Below are positions 1 through 9,488 of a stretch of DNA of 64,000 nt, one piece after another; the first letter of the stretch is position 1; the number at the start of each line of letters is the position of its first letter. The notes beneath the pieces were generated by a model. The model was not told where the DNA came from. It worked only from the letters and a program-made list of their open reading frames with translations, and made no database searches. Origin of the DNA: Histomonas meleagridis (taxonomy: Eukaryota; Parabasalia; Tritrichomonadida; Dientamoebidae); assembly GCA_020186115.1 (NCBI GenBank), contig WSYJ01000086.1, positions 62,001-126,000 of the forward strand, written 5' to 3'. Position numbers and translations under genes: made by a program.

Positions 1-21
1 TCTGTTTGAATCACTCGAAAC

Positions 22-1008
22 ATGACTAAAGTTGCAGAGTCAGCGGAATTCATCTGCAATAACGCAAATAACATAAAGCTTGGACCAGAAGAAAACTTTA
101 GGAAGGCGGCAGAAGTCCTTGAACCTCTTGTTAACGCTTACAAACCAGAAAATTGGGCCGAAAGTAATCTTCATCCTGGATATTTTGATCCAAAGCAAAA
201 AGCTTCCTGGATTTTTCTTACTGATACGCTCAATTTTGCTTTCTGGGCAGAAAAAGATCAGCCACTTTTTACAGTTAAATATAATGATAAATTATATACA
301 GGATATATGTCTCTTGTTGCAGCAATAAGACGTGCCGTTGATCAAGGTAAGCCAATTCTTAGTCCAGAATTCTGGCAAAATTGCACTTCTGCTGATATCA
401 AAGATATTTTCAGTTCAGAAACAACCACAGAAATTCCACTTTTGGACTACAGAATAGAAGTTCTTCATGAAGCAGGAAGCTATATTATGAAAAACTTTAA
501 TGGTTGCACATATGAAATGATAAAATCCACAAAAAATTCTGCTGTAAATCTTGTTAACTTAGTCAGCACGAACCTCAAAAGCTATTGTGATAAATACACC
601 TATAAAGGAAGGGAAGTCTTTTTCTTGAAGCGAGCTCAAATTTTAGCAGCAGATTTACATTTTGCTTTTTTGGCTGACAATGATCCTGTTTGTCACTTCA
701 ACGACATAGATAAGCTTACTATGTTTGCTGATTATCGAGTTCCACAAGCATTGAACTATTTCGGATTAATTATTTATAGCGATGAATTGATGACAAAATT
801 ACGAGAAGATCCGCACTTACAGCCTGGCTGCGAGATGGAGTGCGAAATTCGCGGCTGTTCGATCCATTCCGTTGAGAAGCTGAAAAAGTTTATGAAGGAA
901 ATTCACCCGTCAGTTTTGATCGACTTCATCCTTTGGGATTACGCCAAAGCTAATTCAGAGAAAATGAATCACATCCCAATTCACAAAACAAGAAGCGTAT
1001 TCTATTAA
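22..1008 (+). CDS. QNG1: Queuosine 5'-phosphate N-glycosylase/hydrolase family (DUF2419)
   Basis: The 328-residue protein matches the DUF2419/QNG1 family (human C9orf64) over its whole length, which is the usual family size. Family-like segments include FDPKQKASWIFLTDTLNFAFW near residues 55-75 and the helical C-terminal half with HFAFLADNDPVCHFNDIDKLTMFADYRVPQ in pieces around 215-245. Family knowledge: these enzymes release queuine from queuosine 5'-phosphate, so that cells unable to make queuine can re-use it for tRNA wobble-base modification. The ATG lies 22 nt into the window behind an initiator-like TCACT. I infer that the organism scavenges queuine or queuosine from its host or from bacteria. 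The product is likely cytosolic; no signal peptide or membrane helix is visible. Confidence 0.8.
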   Translation: MTKVAESAEFICNNANNIKLGPEENFRKAAEVLEPLVNAYKPENWAESNLHPGYFDPKQKASWIFLTDTLNFAFWAEKDQPLFTVKYNDKLYTGYMSLVAAIRRAVDQGKPILSPEFWQNCTSADIKDIFSSETTTEIPLLDYRIEVLHEAGSYIMKNFNGCTYEMIKSTKNSAVNLVNLVSTNLKSYCDKYTYKGREVFFLKRAQILAADLHFAFLADNDPVCHFNDIDKLTMFADYRVPQALNYFGLIIYSDELMTKLREDPHLQPGCEMECEIRGCSIHSVEKLKKFMKEIHPSVLIDFILWDYAKANSEKMNHIPIHKTRSVFY

Positions 1009-1616
1009 CTCAAGTTATTGATTGGATTATTTTTTAATTGATAATCAATAAAATATAAAATTAAAATATTTAAGAAGAAGAACATTTAATTTACATATTT
1101 TTAACACTCTGTTTATTTATTTTATTTAAAATAAGAAAACGATATATTGGAATGATTGCTTGTAATGTAGTATGATAGTATTAGCAATTGATCTAAAAAA
1201 TAATCTTTTTTAAGTTTTTCTTCAGTTTAATTTAGAGAGTTCTAATATATGTATAGGGTGCCCAACTCCAAGTGTAGCATCTCAATGTATAAACATAATT
1301 AAATAAACTTCATAAGTTATACTTAAAATAATTTAAATAAATATTATTATGAATTCTTTTATTCGTTAAAAAAAATTATATTTATGGGTCGAACTTAAAT
1401 GTCATTTTTACTAACCAGTTATATGATTCCGTAAAATTAGACGACATTAAAAAAATAAATGAAAAAATTTTATATGTCCTTGCTTAAGAACCGTTTGCAT
1501 CAGTTCTTTATATTATATAGCTAACATCACGGGCATTCCAAAAAGCGTAATACTTTTTCTTCAATTAATTTCGGGAAAAAACAAATAACAAACAGAAAAA
1601 GTATATTTTCACACAT
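1009..1616. other. Intergenic region, AT-rich, with promoter-like remnants
   Basis: About 600 nt with no long ORF. It contains an isolated GGGTGCCC at 1256-1263 and an AACCGTTT at 1489-1496, both resembling motifs that elsewhere in this window lie just upstream of start codons. On the minus strand a 21-codon ATG ORF (1382-1447, beginning MSSNFTESYN) starts about 40 nt from the AACCGTTT motif. This is too short to support as a gene. No tRNA-like sequence was recognised. Confidence 0.4.
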
Positions 1617-2360
1617 TTATTTTCTTCCTTCTCTCTTTCTTGGCGCGTACACGTCATTATTTTGAGGCCTATCAAGATCTCTAAGCAAAGCCTGCTCGTG
1701 CCTACTTTCTCTTGTAGTTGTATCTTCATTTGTAAGATGCGTCCACTTCGTACGTCCTTTCTTACCATAGTCGTCACCTCTGACGTACATTTCCTTGGGT
1801 AGAGCTGTTTTATCCATAAGATCGTCACCGACAGCGGTTGTGAAATCACGCTGAAGAAGTTCTTGCGCGCGCTCGGACGTTGTGTTCTTAGTGAAGGCAC
1901 CAACGTGGTAGTATTTCTGCATAAGCTTCATGTGACCACGTTTCTTCTTATGTTGCTTCTTAAGTTTGGCAAGTTCAAGATCGCTCATAGATTGTTGTTG
2001 TTTTGTTTTAGCTGCATCATAAGCTACTTGTGCTACTAGACGAAGCTCATCTTTGAGACGACCTATTTCACGTTCTACCCAAAGTTTGTATTCTTCTTCT
2101 TGATTTAACTCAAAATCATTGGTTTCAGGAGCTGGTGGATCTGTAAAAGGATCTATGTCATCTATGTCAGATGCACTTTCTTCTTTAGCAATTTCTTTTG
2201 CAAGTTTTCGTGATTCTTTTTGGCGTTTTTTGTTCTCAGATTCATCTGATTCGGATTCTGTTTCTTCAACCGCAATTGTTTTTCGCTGGTCTTTGTCGAC
2301 AAAAGAAATAGCAAAATTTAAAGGTTCTGACTCCGAGTAATCGGAGTAGTAATCATTCAT
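1617..2360 (-). CDS. MFAP1: MFAP1-like spliceosomal protein
   Basis: A 247-residue charged protein with an acidic, Ser/Glu-rich N-terminal half and a conserved C-terminal half. The segment MQKYYHVGAFTKN, then LLQRDFTTAVGDDLMDKT, then LPKEMYVRG and GRTKWTHLTNEDTTT, follows the order seen in MFAP1 (micro-fibrillar-associated protein 1). Family knowledge: MFAP1 is a nuclear B-complex spliceosome component that binds PRP38. It is shorter than metazoan MFAP1 (about 440 residues), mainly at the N-terminus. I chose ATG 2360; the longer frame upstream starts only with TTG. It is divergently transcribed from the kinase at 2441 across an 80-nt promoter region. Confidence 0.8.
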   Translation of the reverse strand: MNDYYSDYSESEPLNFAISFVDKDQRKTIAVEETESESDESENKKRQKESRKLAKEIAKEESASDIDDIDPFTDPPAPETNDFELNQEEEYKLWVEREIGRLKDELRLVAQVAYDAAKTKQQQSMSDLELAKLKKQHKKKRGHMKLMQKYYHVGAFTKNTTSERAQELLQRDFTTAVGDDLMDKTALPKEMYVRGDDYGKKGRTKWTHLTNEDTTTRESRHEQALLRDLDRPQNNDVYAPRKREGRK

Positions 2361-2440
2361 TAAAAGGTTGAAATTTATGGGGTGCCCCAAAACCGTTTAA
2401 TCAAAATTTAAATTTTGTACGTTTAGATAATCCAAAAAAA
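2361..2440. promoter_or_regulatory. Compact bidirectional promoter
   Basis: Only 80 nt separate two divergent start codons. The interval holds the palindrome-like GGGGTGCCCC at 2379-2388 and AACCGTTTA at 2391-2399. The same two motif types recur in front of other conserved genes in this window. Myb-type recognition elements and short 5' UTRs are known for trichomonad promoters; assigning these particular sites is inference. Confidence 0.5.
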
Positions 2441-4972
2441 ATGAAAAAAAGGCAAATAACAAGGGGAACAATACGAAAACGTGTCCCTAAAAAGAAAGGA
2501 ATTGATCTTTCACAACGATATATTAAACAATCTAAACTAGGGCAAGGTGCATTCGGATTAGTTTATTCAGCATTTGATCAAGAAACAAGTAAAATAGTAG
2601 CAATTAAATGCTTAACAAATAAAGACTCTATTGATTCATTCAAGGATGAATTAGATCTTTTAAAACGACTTCATCATTCTGCTATTGTTCCATATTTGGA
2701 TTCTTTTCTCGATTCAAAAGGATCATTACAAATTGTTATGGAGTATGCAGAAGGCGGTTCGCTTCTTGACATTATTCACAAATATGGAACACTTAATGAA
2801 CAAGTTGCAGCAATTTATGTTTCTCAAATTCTTAAAGGACTTGTATATTTGCATAAACAAAATGTCATTCATCGTGACATAAAAGCAGCCAATGTACTTT
2901 TCCAAGGTGGAATTGCAAAACTAGCCGATTTTGGATTAGCATTAGATCTTAATGATTATGGACATACATTAAGAGAATGTGCAGGATCACCATATTGGAT
3001 GGCACCGGAAGTAATTAATAATGATCCCGTCAATCAGAAAAGTGATATATGGTCAGTCGGTGCAACAACATATGAACTTTTAAAAGGTTATCCGCCATTT
3101 TTTGAAATGGCGCCAGTACCAGCGATGTTTCAAATTGCAGGGCCAAGGCCAATGCCTATTCCACATGATATTTCTGAGCTATGTTATGATTTTCTTTCGC
3201 AATGTTTTCAAAAAGATCCAAAGTTACGACCTGAAGCAATAACATTATTAAAACATCCATGGATTCAACAATCTCTTCAATATGTTGAACAAATCGAAGG
3301 ATCTTTTACCAACAAAAACAAAAAGCAATCGCAAGATTTTAAGAAACTTTCATTAAGACTTGAGTCAATATGTAAAACTATTACAACAACACAATTACAA
3401 TTATCACCTGAAGAAACAATATTACTATTGAATAATGAAAAGGATTATTTACAAGCTTTATCAACAACAATTAAATTATTGAAAACTAAAAAACATATTC
3501 CGGAATTAATTATCAATTTATGTGGTGTTAGAATGCTAATTGAACGACTTGAAAAAGAAGAATTTTATATTCCAACATTAAATTTAATACAATTGTTAAT
3601 TGAACAATCTGAAAAAATTGCGACTTCTTTAATTGAGCATTGTTTATTAGAAAAGTTTTTTAATGAAGAAAACATTTTATTTAAATTAGTTGCTTTATTA
3701 ATTATTATTAAATCTTCGAAAGGTTTTAAATTATTTGCTGCAAATGGATTATTAAAATATATGAAACAATTTTCTAAAATTCCAATTTTAACTATTTTTA
3801 TTCCAACTTTTCTTAATTTATTAATAGATTCAACTCTTCCAAAATGTTTAATTATCAAAACATTTGATGAAGAATTAATTACTTCTATAATAAATATAAC
3901 ATTTAAATCGATAATTAAATTTGATGAATATCAAAAAATATTAAATTCCACATTTAGAAGTTTAAATTCTGATTTTCTTTCAGATAATTTAAATATACCA
4001 CATTTATCTTCATTCTTTTTTGAGAAATCAAAAACATTTATTACAGATTCTTTATTATTGAATATCAAAGTTTTACCACTTAATAGTATTATTAAACTTA
4101 AATATACTGAACATATTCAACCATTAATATATTTAATAAAAAATTCGGTAACAATAAAAAACTTAAAATCAAATTATATCACAGAAATATTAACAATTTT
4201 CGATATTCTTTTTTCTGATTTCCTTTGTAAAGATAAAATTAATGGAATATCATTAATTGAACCCATTATCACATTTGGCTTTTCAGATGATATTAAATTA
4301 AGTACAACATCAATAAAATGTTTAACAAAAATGATTCGATATAAACCAATTCTTTTTGAAAAAGCAGTTGATTCAGGACTTTGTACATTAATCATAAATT
4401 CGATTTCAAAAAATATTTCACTTTCGTTTATTTATGAACTTTTATGTTTGCTTCCAACAATTTCTAAATTTACTGCATATAGAGCACAAAAGTCGGGTTT
4501 GTTCTCATCATTAAAATCGTTGTTATTATTAAATGAATGGCAAGATAAAGCTATACACACATTATCGATTTGGATGAATTTTAATCCTTTATATATAAAT
4601 CAAGAATTAATGAATACGAATGTTATCAAATTGATTTATAATATATTATTAAATAGAATCGAAATGGCTTTTAATTCATTCGTAAAAATTAATTTCTTTA
4701 AAGATATAAAAGTTATAATTCAAAATAGTAATTATTTCGCTTTGAAAACTTTGGATAATGAACTTATGAATAAGCTTGTTGACTTGGTAAATGTTAATAA
4801 AAAAGAAAATGGTGTCGTTTTCATGGAAATAATTAATGAATATGTTATTCAATCTCAAAACCCAAGAAGAATCGCAAATGAAATAATTAGAAATTTTGTA
4901 GGATTAACTGAATCTGATAATTTTGACCTTCAAAGAGCAGCTTTGCACTTAAGAGTGTTGTCAGGTGAATGA
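2441..4972 (+). CDS. Protein kinase, Cdc15/Cdc7/MAP3K-epsilon type, with armadillo-like C-terminus
   Basis: An 843-residue protein with a complete kinase domain at about residues 27-280. It has the glycine loop GQGAFGLVY, catalytic HRDIKAANVLF, DFG in DFGLAL, and GSPYWMAPEVI in the activation segment, all typical of the STE/MAP3K branch. The remaining ~560 residues are Leu/Ile-rich, helical and repetitive, as in the armadillo-like C-terminus of the Cdc7/SepH/MAP3K-epsilon group. Family knowledge: this group includes septation-initiation and mitotic-exit kinases, so a role in cell division or cytoskeletal control is plausible but unproven. No membrane helix is seen. The ATG follows an A-rich leader. 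The DNA of the C-terminal part is very AT-rich. Confidence 0.8.
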   Translation: MKKRQITRGTIRKRVPKKKGIDLSQRYIKQSKLGQGAFGLVYSAFDQETSKIVAIKCLTNKDSIDSFKDELDLLKRLHHSAIVPYLDSFLDSKGSLQIVMEYAEGGSLLDIIHKYGTLNEQVAAIYVSQILKGLVYLHKQNVIHRDIKAANVLFQGGIAKLADFGLALDLNDYGHTLRECAGSPYWMAPEVINNDPVNQKSDIWSVGATTYELLKGYPPFFEMAPVPAMFQIAGPRPMPIPHDISELCYDFLSQCFQKDPKLRPEAITLLKHPWIQQSLQYVEQIEGSFTNKNKKQSQDFKKLSLRLESICKTITTTQLQLSPEETILLLNNEKDYLQALSTTIKLLKTKKHIPELIINLCGVRMLIERLEKEEFYIPTLNLIQLLIEQSEKIATSLIEHCLLEKFFNEENILFKLVALLIIIKSSKGFKLFAANGLLKYMKQFSKIPILTIFIPTFLNLLIDSTLPKCLIIKTFDEELITSIINITFKSIIKFDEYQKILNSTFRSLNSDFLSDNLNIPHLSSFFFEKSKTFITDSLLLNIKVLPLNSIIKLKYTEHIQPLIYLIKNSVTIKNLKSNYITEILTIFDILFSDFLCKDKINGISLIEPIITFGFSDDIKLSTTSIKCLTKMIRYKPILFEKAVDSGLCTLIINSISKNISLSFIYELLCLLPTISKFTAYRAQKSGLFSSLKSLLLLNEWQDKAIHTLSIWMNFNPLYINQELMNTNVIKLIYNILLNRIEMAFNSFVKINFFKDIKVIIQNSNYFALKTLDNELMNKLVDLVNVNKKENGVVFMEIINEYVIQSQNPRRIANEIIRNFVGLTESDNFDLQRAALHLRVLSGE

Positions 4973-5206
4973 AATTTTTTGGCGTTAGTAAAAACTGTTT
5001 TTATAGAATTGAACTTTTTTTTTAGTAAAATATGAATTTCAATGTGATAAAAAAAATAATTTTAAATCCTCAATCTTCATCATCAAAAAATGTTTTTCAT
5101 AATTCATAAATTTAATTTAAATTATAATGTGTTTATACTAAATTTAAAAGAATAAAGCTTTATTAAATCGATTTAATTATGTCAATCACAATTTAGAAAA
5201 TGGAAT

Positions 5207-5231
5207 AAACGGTCATTGGATATAACCGTTT
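5207..5231 (+). promoter_or_regulatory. Paired AAACGGT / AACCGTTT motifs
   Basis: AAACGGT (5207-5213) and AACCGTTT (5224-5231) are in opposite orientation 15 to 40 nt upstream of the ATG at 5246. An initiator-like TCATT lies between them. They match motifs in front of other genes in this window. Confidence 0.4.
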
Positions 5232-5245
5232 GTCAAAAGCAACAA

Positions 5246-5842
5246 ATGGAAAAAAATAAATGTTTAGAAGAATTTAAAATAAAAATAACTCATGCATATG
5301 ATTCTCTCCTTGCGCTTACAGATGATGCGAAAACTCGAGGATTTGGTTCCCTTAATCAAATGAATTATTTCCAAATTCAAAAATTAGAAAGTTTAATTGA
5401 GGAAGTAAAAAAATTCCCCAACTGTAGCTCAGATTTACAAGAGAAATGGAGTCAAATTGCAGATGAATTCAGAAAACCATTAAATTTCTTTGATTTCACA
5501 AAAAGCTACGAATATTTTAAAAAAAGACTCAATTTTATGCGTGCATCTATGTACTATCAGCAGCGTGATATTGATGAATTTTCTTCTTTTGTACAAGATT
5601 TGGAGTTTTTTAATCATAATATTGAAAGAAATATTCCAATACAAACAACCATAGCTTTCAGCTTAGGGCGTGTCAGTGTTTTTGTAACAAAATATCTTCA
5701 AGATGAAAAGTTCAAAGATATTGAACAATACATATCTACTGTTTATGATTCAATTCAAAACTACAATTACTACCTGAAAGTACTTTTTTTCATTGACCAA
5801 ATTGATTCATACATAAAACTTTCAACATATTTTAATAAATAA
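5246..5842 (+). CDS. Unknown helical protein
   Basis: A 198-residue protein that I do not recognise. It is mostly helical by composition, with alternating charged and hydrophobic stretches, and has no signal peptide, membrane helix or known catalytic motif. The frame opens upstream at a TTG, but ATG 5246 (MEKNKCLEEF) is the first ATG and lies immediately behind a double promoter-like motif. That supports a real gene. It is followed 80 nt later by the HMG-box gene on the same strand. Confidence 0.55.
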   Translation: MEKNKCLEEFKIKITHAYDSLLALTDDAKTRGFGSLNQMNYFQIQKLESLIEEVKKFPNCSSDLQEKWSQIADEFRKPLNFFDFTKSYEYFKKRLNFMRASMYYQQRDIDEFSSFVQDLEFFNHNIERNIPIQTTIAFSLGRVSVFVTKYLQDEKFKDIEQYISTVYDSIQNYNYYLKVLFFIDQIDSYIKLSTYFNK

Positions 5843-5922
5843 ATCAATGTAACTGATGTTTTTCTTCATTAAAAAATTAACGTGCAACATCTTAACGTCC
5901 ACATAACAAAAACAACTTAAAA

Positions 5923-6435
5923 ATGTCAGAAGATATTCTTGCAAATCTTCAAAGCACAGTCGATACACAACCAAAACCAAGACGTCCTTTAAACTCTTTT
6001 TTAAATTTTTGCTATCATAAAAGGAAAGATTTACATGAGCAAAATCCAAATCTTTCAAACAAAGAAATAACACAAATGTTGGGAGATATTTGGAAAAAGA
6101 TGAAAGACGATGAAAAAAGACCTTATGTGGAAAAAGCACAAATGGAACAGATGAAATTTAAAGAAGAATATCCAGAATATCATTATTTAAAACCAACACT
6201 AAAAAAGCTTTCAAGGGAAAAGAGAGCAACAGAAATTAATTTACCGGCCTTTTTGGGATTTGAAGGAAAAGCTATGGAATCTGATCCAACAGGATACCTA
6301 CAGTGGCTTGGGGCTCAAGCTCTGATGCAATTTATTTCTTATGCATCACCAAATGTTTTTACTTCGATTTCAAATGACTATCCATCAAATCAAGAATTGT
6401 CAATTAATGATTTCCATCAAAATGAACAATCTTAA
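5923..6435 (+). CDS. HMG-box DNA-binding protein
   Basis: A 170-residue protein with one HMG box at about residues 20-90. It starts at PRRPLNSFLNFCYHKR, continues through NKEITQMLGDIWKKM, and ends near EDEKRPYVEKA-type residues (here DDEKRPYVEKAQME). This is the three-helix pattern of non-sequence-specific HMGB-type boxes. The C-terminal 80 residues are unrecognised, without the acidic tail of HMGB1. Expected role: a nuclear DNA-bending architectural or transcription factor. The start ATG 5923 is preceded by an A-rich leader. Confidence 0.85.
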   Translation: MSEDILANLQSTVDTQPKPRRPLNSFLNFCYHKRKDLHEQNPNLSNKEITQMLGDIWKKMKDDEKRPYVEKAQMEQMKFKEEYPEYHYLKPTLKKLSREKRATEINLPAFLGFEGKAMESDPTGYLQWLGAQALMQFISYASPNVFTSISNDYPSNQELSINDFHQNEQS

Positions 6436-6515
6436 TAAATAATTTGTTTTTATTAAAACATCATATGGGATTGTGTTTATGTTAATTTTTTATTTAAATT
6501 TGAAATAAATAATAA

Positions 6516-7109
6516 TTACCCAGATTGTATATACTTTTGTAACGCTGCATACTCTTTTGGAAGAGGTTCATCATATGGCCAGTGGATCCAAAATGGACCG
6601 TCCATTTGAAGCTTTTCTTCTGGTGACATTTCATTTGGACTTGAAAAGAATGCAGGTTTGTGAACATGAACAGCAGGGACTGGTCTGGGACGTGAGTACT
6701 CCGCAAGAATATAAGGTCTAAGTTTAGCTTTCATAACTACATTTGGATTAGCATATTGAATATTGTAAGATGATGATTTTGATCTGTATATACTATTTTG
6801 TTTTCTCTTTGTGTTCTGAACTTTTTGAGTTTTTTGATTTCTAACTCTAGTTTGTGGGCATTTATTTGAATTATTTGATAAGGTGCTTTTCCGAGAAGAC
6901 TTGGCCAAGGATGCAATTTTTTCTCTTTCTCTTTTTTCTTTTTCCAACTTTTCTGCTTCGATTTCAAATTTGAATTTTCTAATTGGGCGAGTATTTGAAT
7001 ATGTTCCATCCTTTTTCTCATTTATAATTTCTTCAAAGTGATCTTTGTTTTTAACTTGTGGTCCATACTGCCAACAATAAGAATCTCTGTATTCAGTGTG
7101 TACGTTCAT
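6516..7109 (-). CDS. Unknown basic protein, possibly cytoskeletal
   Basis: A 197-residue basic protein, not confidently recognised. The N-terminus has a Tyr/Trp-rich segment (YRDSYCWQYGPQ). The centre is a Lys/Glu coiled-coil-like stretch followed by a Ser/Asn/Lys-rich linker. The C-terminus is Pro/Tyr/Trp-rich (FWIHWPYDEPLPKEYAAL). This arrangement resembles small microtubule-associated or ciliary proteins, but that is only an impression. The ATG at 7109 is backed by AGCCGTTT (7126-7133) and AACGGTTT (7147-7154), which supports expression. Confidence 0.5.
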   Translation of the reverse strand: MNVHTEYRDSYCWQYGPQVKNKDHFEEIINEKKDGTYSNTRPIRKFKFEIEAEKLEKEKREREKIASLAKSSRKSTLSNNSNKCPQTRVRNQKTQKVQNTKRKQNSIYRSKSSSYNIQYANPNVVMKAKLRPYILAEYSRPRPVPAVHVHKPAFFSSPNEMSPEEKLQMDGPFWIHWPYDEPLPKEYAALQKYIQSG

Positions 7110-7125
7110 TCTGGCGGCAATTTTT

Positions 7126-7154
7126 AGCCGTTTACTTTTTTGTCATAACGGTTT
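7126..7154 (-). promoter_or_regulatory. Promoter motifs upstream of the 7109 gene
   Basis: AGCCGTTT at 7126-7133 and AACGGTTT at 7147-7154, 17 to 45 nt upstream of the minus-strand ATG. A GGCGGC stretch (7113-7118) lies closer to the start. The same motif class is seen at other housekeeping genes here. Confidence 0.4.
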
Positions 7155-7369
7155 CTCTATGAATTTGTTTCACTTTTTGATTTTATTCCCATAAATGAAT
7201 CGAAATTATCAATTTTATTATCAATCACATAATAAGGATGTAATAAAATAAATCAAACTGCAGAAAAAATTGTTTTTAATTTAAACAAAAATATTTCAGA
7301 AGCAACGCAATAATAAAAATTCGATAAAAATTATCCATATTCTTCCAAACTTTTTATTGTTCAACTTGT

Positions 7370-7950
7370 TTACATCTCTTTAGTTTCTCATTATGAAGAT
7401 GTTGATGTTTATATAAATTTTTTAAGAGATCTTGAAGAAAACGAATCTAATAACAGTAAATATGAAATAATTAATATTTTTAACCAATATCTTCAAAAAG
7501 AAAGTAGTTTTTATTATCATGAATCAATTTTTCTTCTTGAAAATATGATGGAGATCATATAATTGATCCTGAATCAATTTGTAGATTTAAATAAACATCC
7601 TCATTTTTTACATCGCATAAAGGGTAATAATGGTTTGTATTTTGAATATCGTAACCAGCTCATTTCATATTATGAACTTGCAAAATATACTTTTACTCTT
7701 CATAAGAAATATATGAAAGAAGGGCATAATCCAAATGAAATTGCAAAAATAATTCGAAATGATGAAATCGAAAAACTTCAAGAAATATCATCACAAAATG
7801 ACTTTGATTTTAATCAAATAATTGAACCATCACTTTATTAAAGATGTTCATTTATTAATAAAGATAATGTTATATTAATTAATTATGCAGCGTTTTTTTG
7901 TGCAATAAAGTGCAATAAAAATTTACCTATGAAGGCATCCAAAATAATTT
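7370..7950 (+). pseudogene. DUF3447/ankyrin gene remnant
   Basis: This stretch encodes scattered pieces of the same protein as the loci at 13611 and 20513. The clearest piece is the segment containing EGHNPNEIAKIIRNDEIEKL and ending EPSLY at 7841. There a TAA replaces the Glu codon seen in the other copies. Past the stop the frame continues with recognisable text (FINKDN, then INYAAFF and IKC), which then collapses. Upstream pieces are in other frames. Stops, frameshifts and loss of the ankyrin array mark it as a pseudogene. It runs straight into the TerD-like ORF at 7963. Confidence 0.75.
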
Positions 7951-7962
7951 CCAAACAAGAAT

Positions 7963-8646
7963 ATGCATAATTATTTATTAAGTGTTAAGTCTTTAGTTGT
8001 TAATGAAAATGTAACGGATGAAAAAATATTTCATCGTATTAATTTAAACGTTGACGATCCATTTCCAATTCAATTTGCACTTAAATATTTCCAACGACCA
8101 TTACCTGATACAATACATATTTTTGCAGAACATCAATTATTAACTACGGCTGGTTTCCAATTTGATTTAGGATTTATTGCATATGATATCAATTTTAATC
8201 ACATCGATTTTATTTATCCACAAAAGCCATCGATGCTCAATGATGCAGAAAAACATGCTATTGATGAAAATGGAAGGAAAAATGAATTTGGTAGAGAGAT
8301 ATATTCTATTATCAAACTTAATCAATTGCCTCCAGAAGTATTTTGTTTATCATTCGGAGTTTCGGAAAATACAAACAAGAAATTTAATACGAAATTGGGC
8401 GCATTCTTTAGAGTTTATGATGCAAAAGATGATTTGGAATTAATGGGTTTAAAAAAAAAAAAAAAAGGGCTCCATTCTTGTGTTTGGATGTTTTCCATAT
8501 TTAGATGTAATGGTGATTGGGCAATAGTACCAACAATGCGTACTTACAGTGGTAAAGGCTTAGTAGGTGGAATTATTGCTCTGAATCAAAGTATCAAAGA
8601 AGACATGAAAAAAGAGAGATACTTTGATCGAATTTTAAAACAATAA
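7963..8646 (+). CDS. TerD-like domain protein, probably N-terminally truncated
   Basis: A 227-residue protein whose centre and C-terminus follow the TerD (tellurium-resistance/calcium-binding) fold pattern. It has FDLGFIAYD, then INLNQLPPEVFCLSFGVS-type text (here IKLNQLPPEVFCLSFGV), LGAFFRVYDAKD, and GDWAIVPTMRTYSGKGL near the end. It resembles the second half of the C2-TerD locus at 18640-20257 but has no C2 domain, so it may be a 5'-truncated copy. A run of 16 A at 8451-8466 encodes five lysines and is a likely site of slippage or assembly error. TerD proteins are often linked to stress and Ca2+ binding; the function here is unknown. Confidence 0.5.
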   Translation: MHNYLLSVKSLVVNENVTDEKIFHRINLNVDDPFPIQFALKYFQRPLPDTIHIFAEHQLLTTAGFQFDLGFIAYDINFNHIDFIYPQKPSMLNDAEKHAIDENGRKNEFGREIYSIIKLNQLPPEVFCLSFGVSENTNKKFNTKLGAFFRVYDAKDDLELMGLKKKKKGLHSCVWMFSIFRCNGDWAIVPTMRTYSGKGLVGGIIALNQSIKEDMKKERYFDRILKQ

Positions 8647-9488
8647 AAAGTCAATGAAAAGAGTTTTTGGTAATATTATATAGGAACGTTTCATCACAAG
8701 AAAATTTAACTGTAAGCGATTAGAAAAAAAAATTTAAAATTTAATTATTGATGTTAATAATGGTTCTTTCAAAATAATCATTTGTACCTAAAGTTGAGGC
8801 GAAAAGTTCAAAAAAATTTTTTTCGGTAAAATTGTATCAAACCAAGAAATAGCAATCGTGATAACATATAATGTATCTCTGATAACATATTTCATCATAA
8901 GAAAAATAAAATACAATCCTAAAAATCGCCTGAATTTAATTTTAATTTATTGTGAAAAAAAATCAAAAAAATCTGTTTTGTGAGATTATTAAAAAAATTT
9001 TGATGGAAGTTTTTATCTACTAATCATATTTTTATTTTGATAATTACAGCTGTTTCAAATCTGTTTTGATATTTCGGCATGATTTCTATACTTCACGTTG
9101 ATTTTTGTGTGTTTCACTCGAGATGTCGCATCGACAGAAATTCTTTTACGGTCACTTTTCAAATAATTCTGAAGTACACAATTTTGACATGGACACACAA
9201 AAGTTGAATGAACATTCAATTTAAACTTTCTTTTCATAAAAAGTTGGTTGTTTTTTGTCGTTTTCCTTTGATCCCATTCAAATGTCAAGTCCTCATTTGT
9301 GAGAAAGTAAATGAGATCTTCTCATGTCACCTAATGCTTCATGTGTGTGCCTTGGCATCCAAAATAATTTCGATAAAAACTCACATGTCACATTGAACAA
9401 CAGTTGTTACACACATTTTAAATGAAAAATTGAAGGTTTTTCGTTACAACCAAACCAGATTTATATTGGAAACGCATATACCAAATCG
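8647..9488. other. Intergenic region without recognised genes
   Basis: AT-rich sequence with no recognisable coding segment. A 77-codon minus-strand frame at 9055-9288 has a Cys cluster (CPCQNC) but no homology that I recognise and no promoter motif. I treat it as noise. No RNA gene was seen. Confidence 0.5.

Noticed and set aside
8451-8466. Run of 16 A as a transposon tail
   Set aside because: It lies inside the TerD-like ORF and encodes lysines; there are no target-site duplications or element ends.
9055-9288. 77-codon Cys-containing ORF
   Set aside because: No recognised family, no promoter motif, and surrounding DNA looks like intergenic noise.
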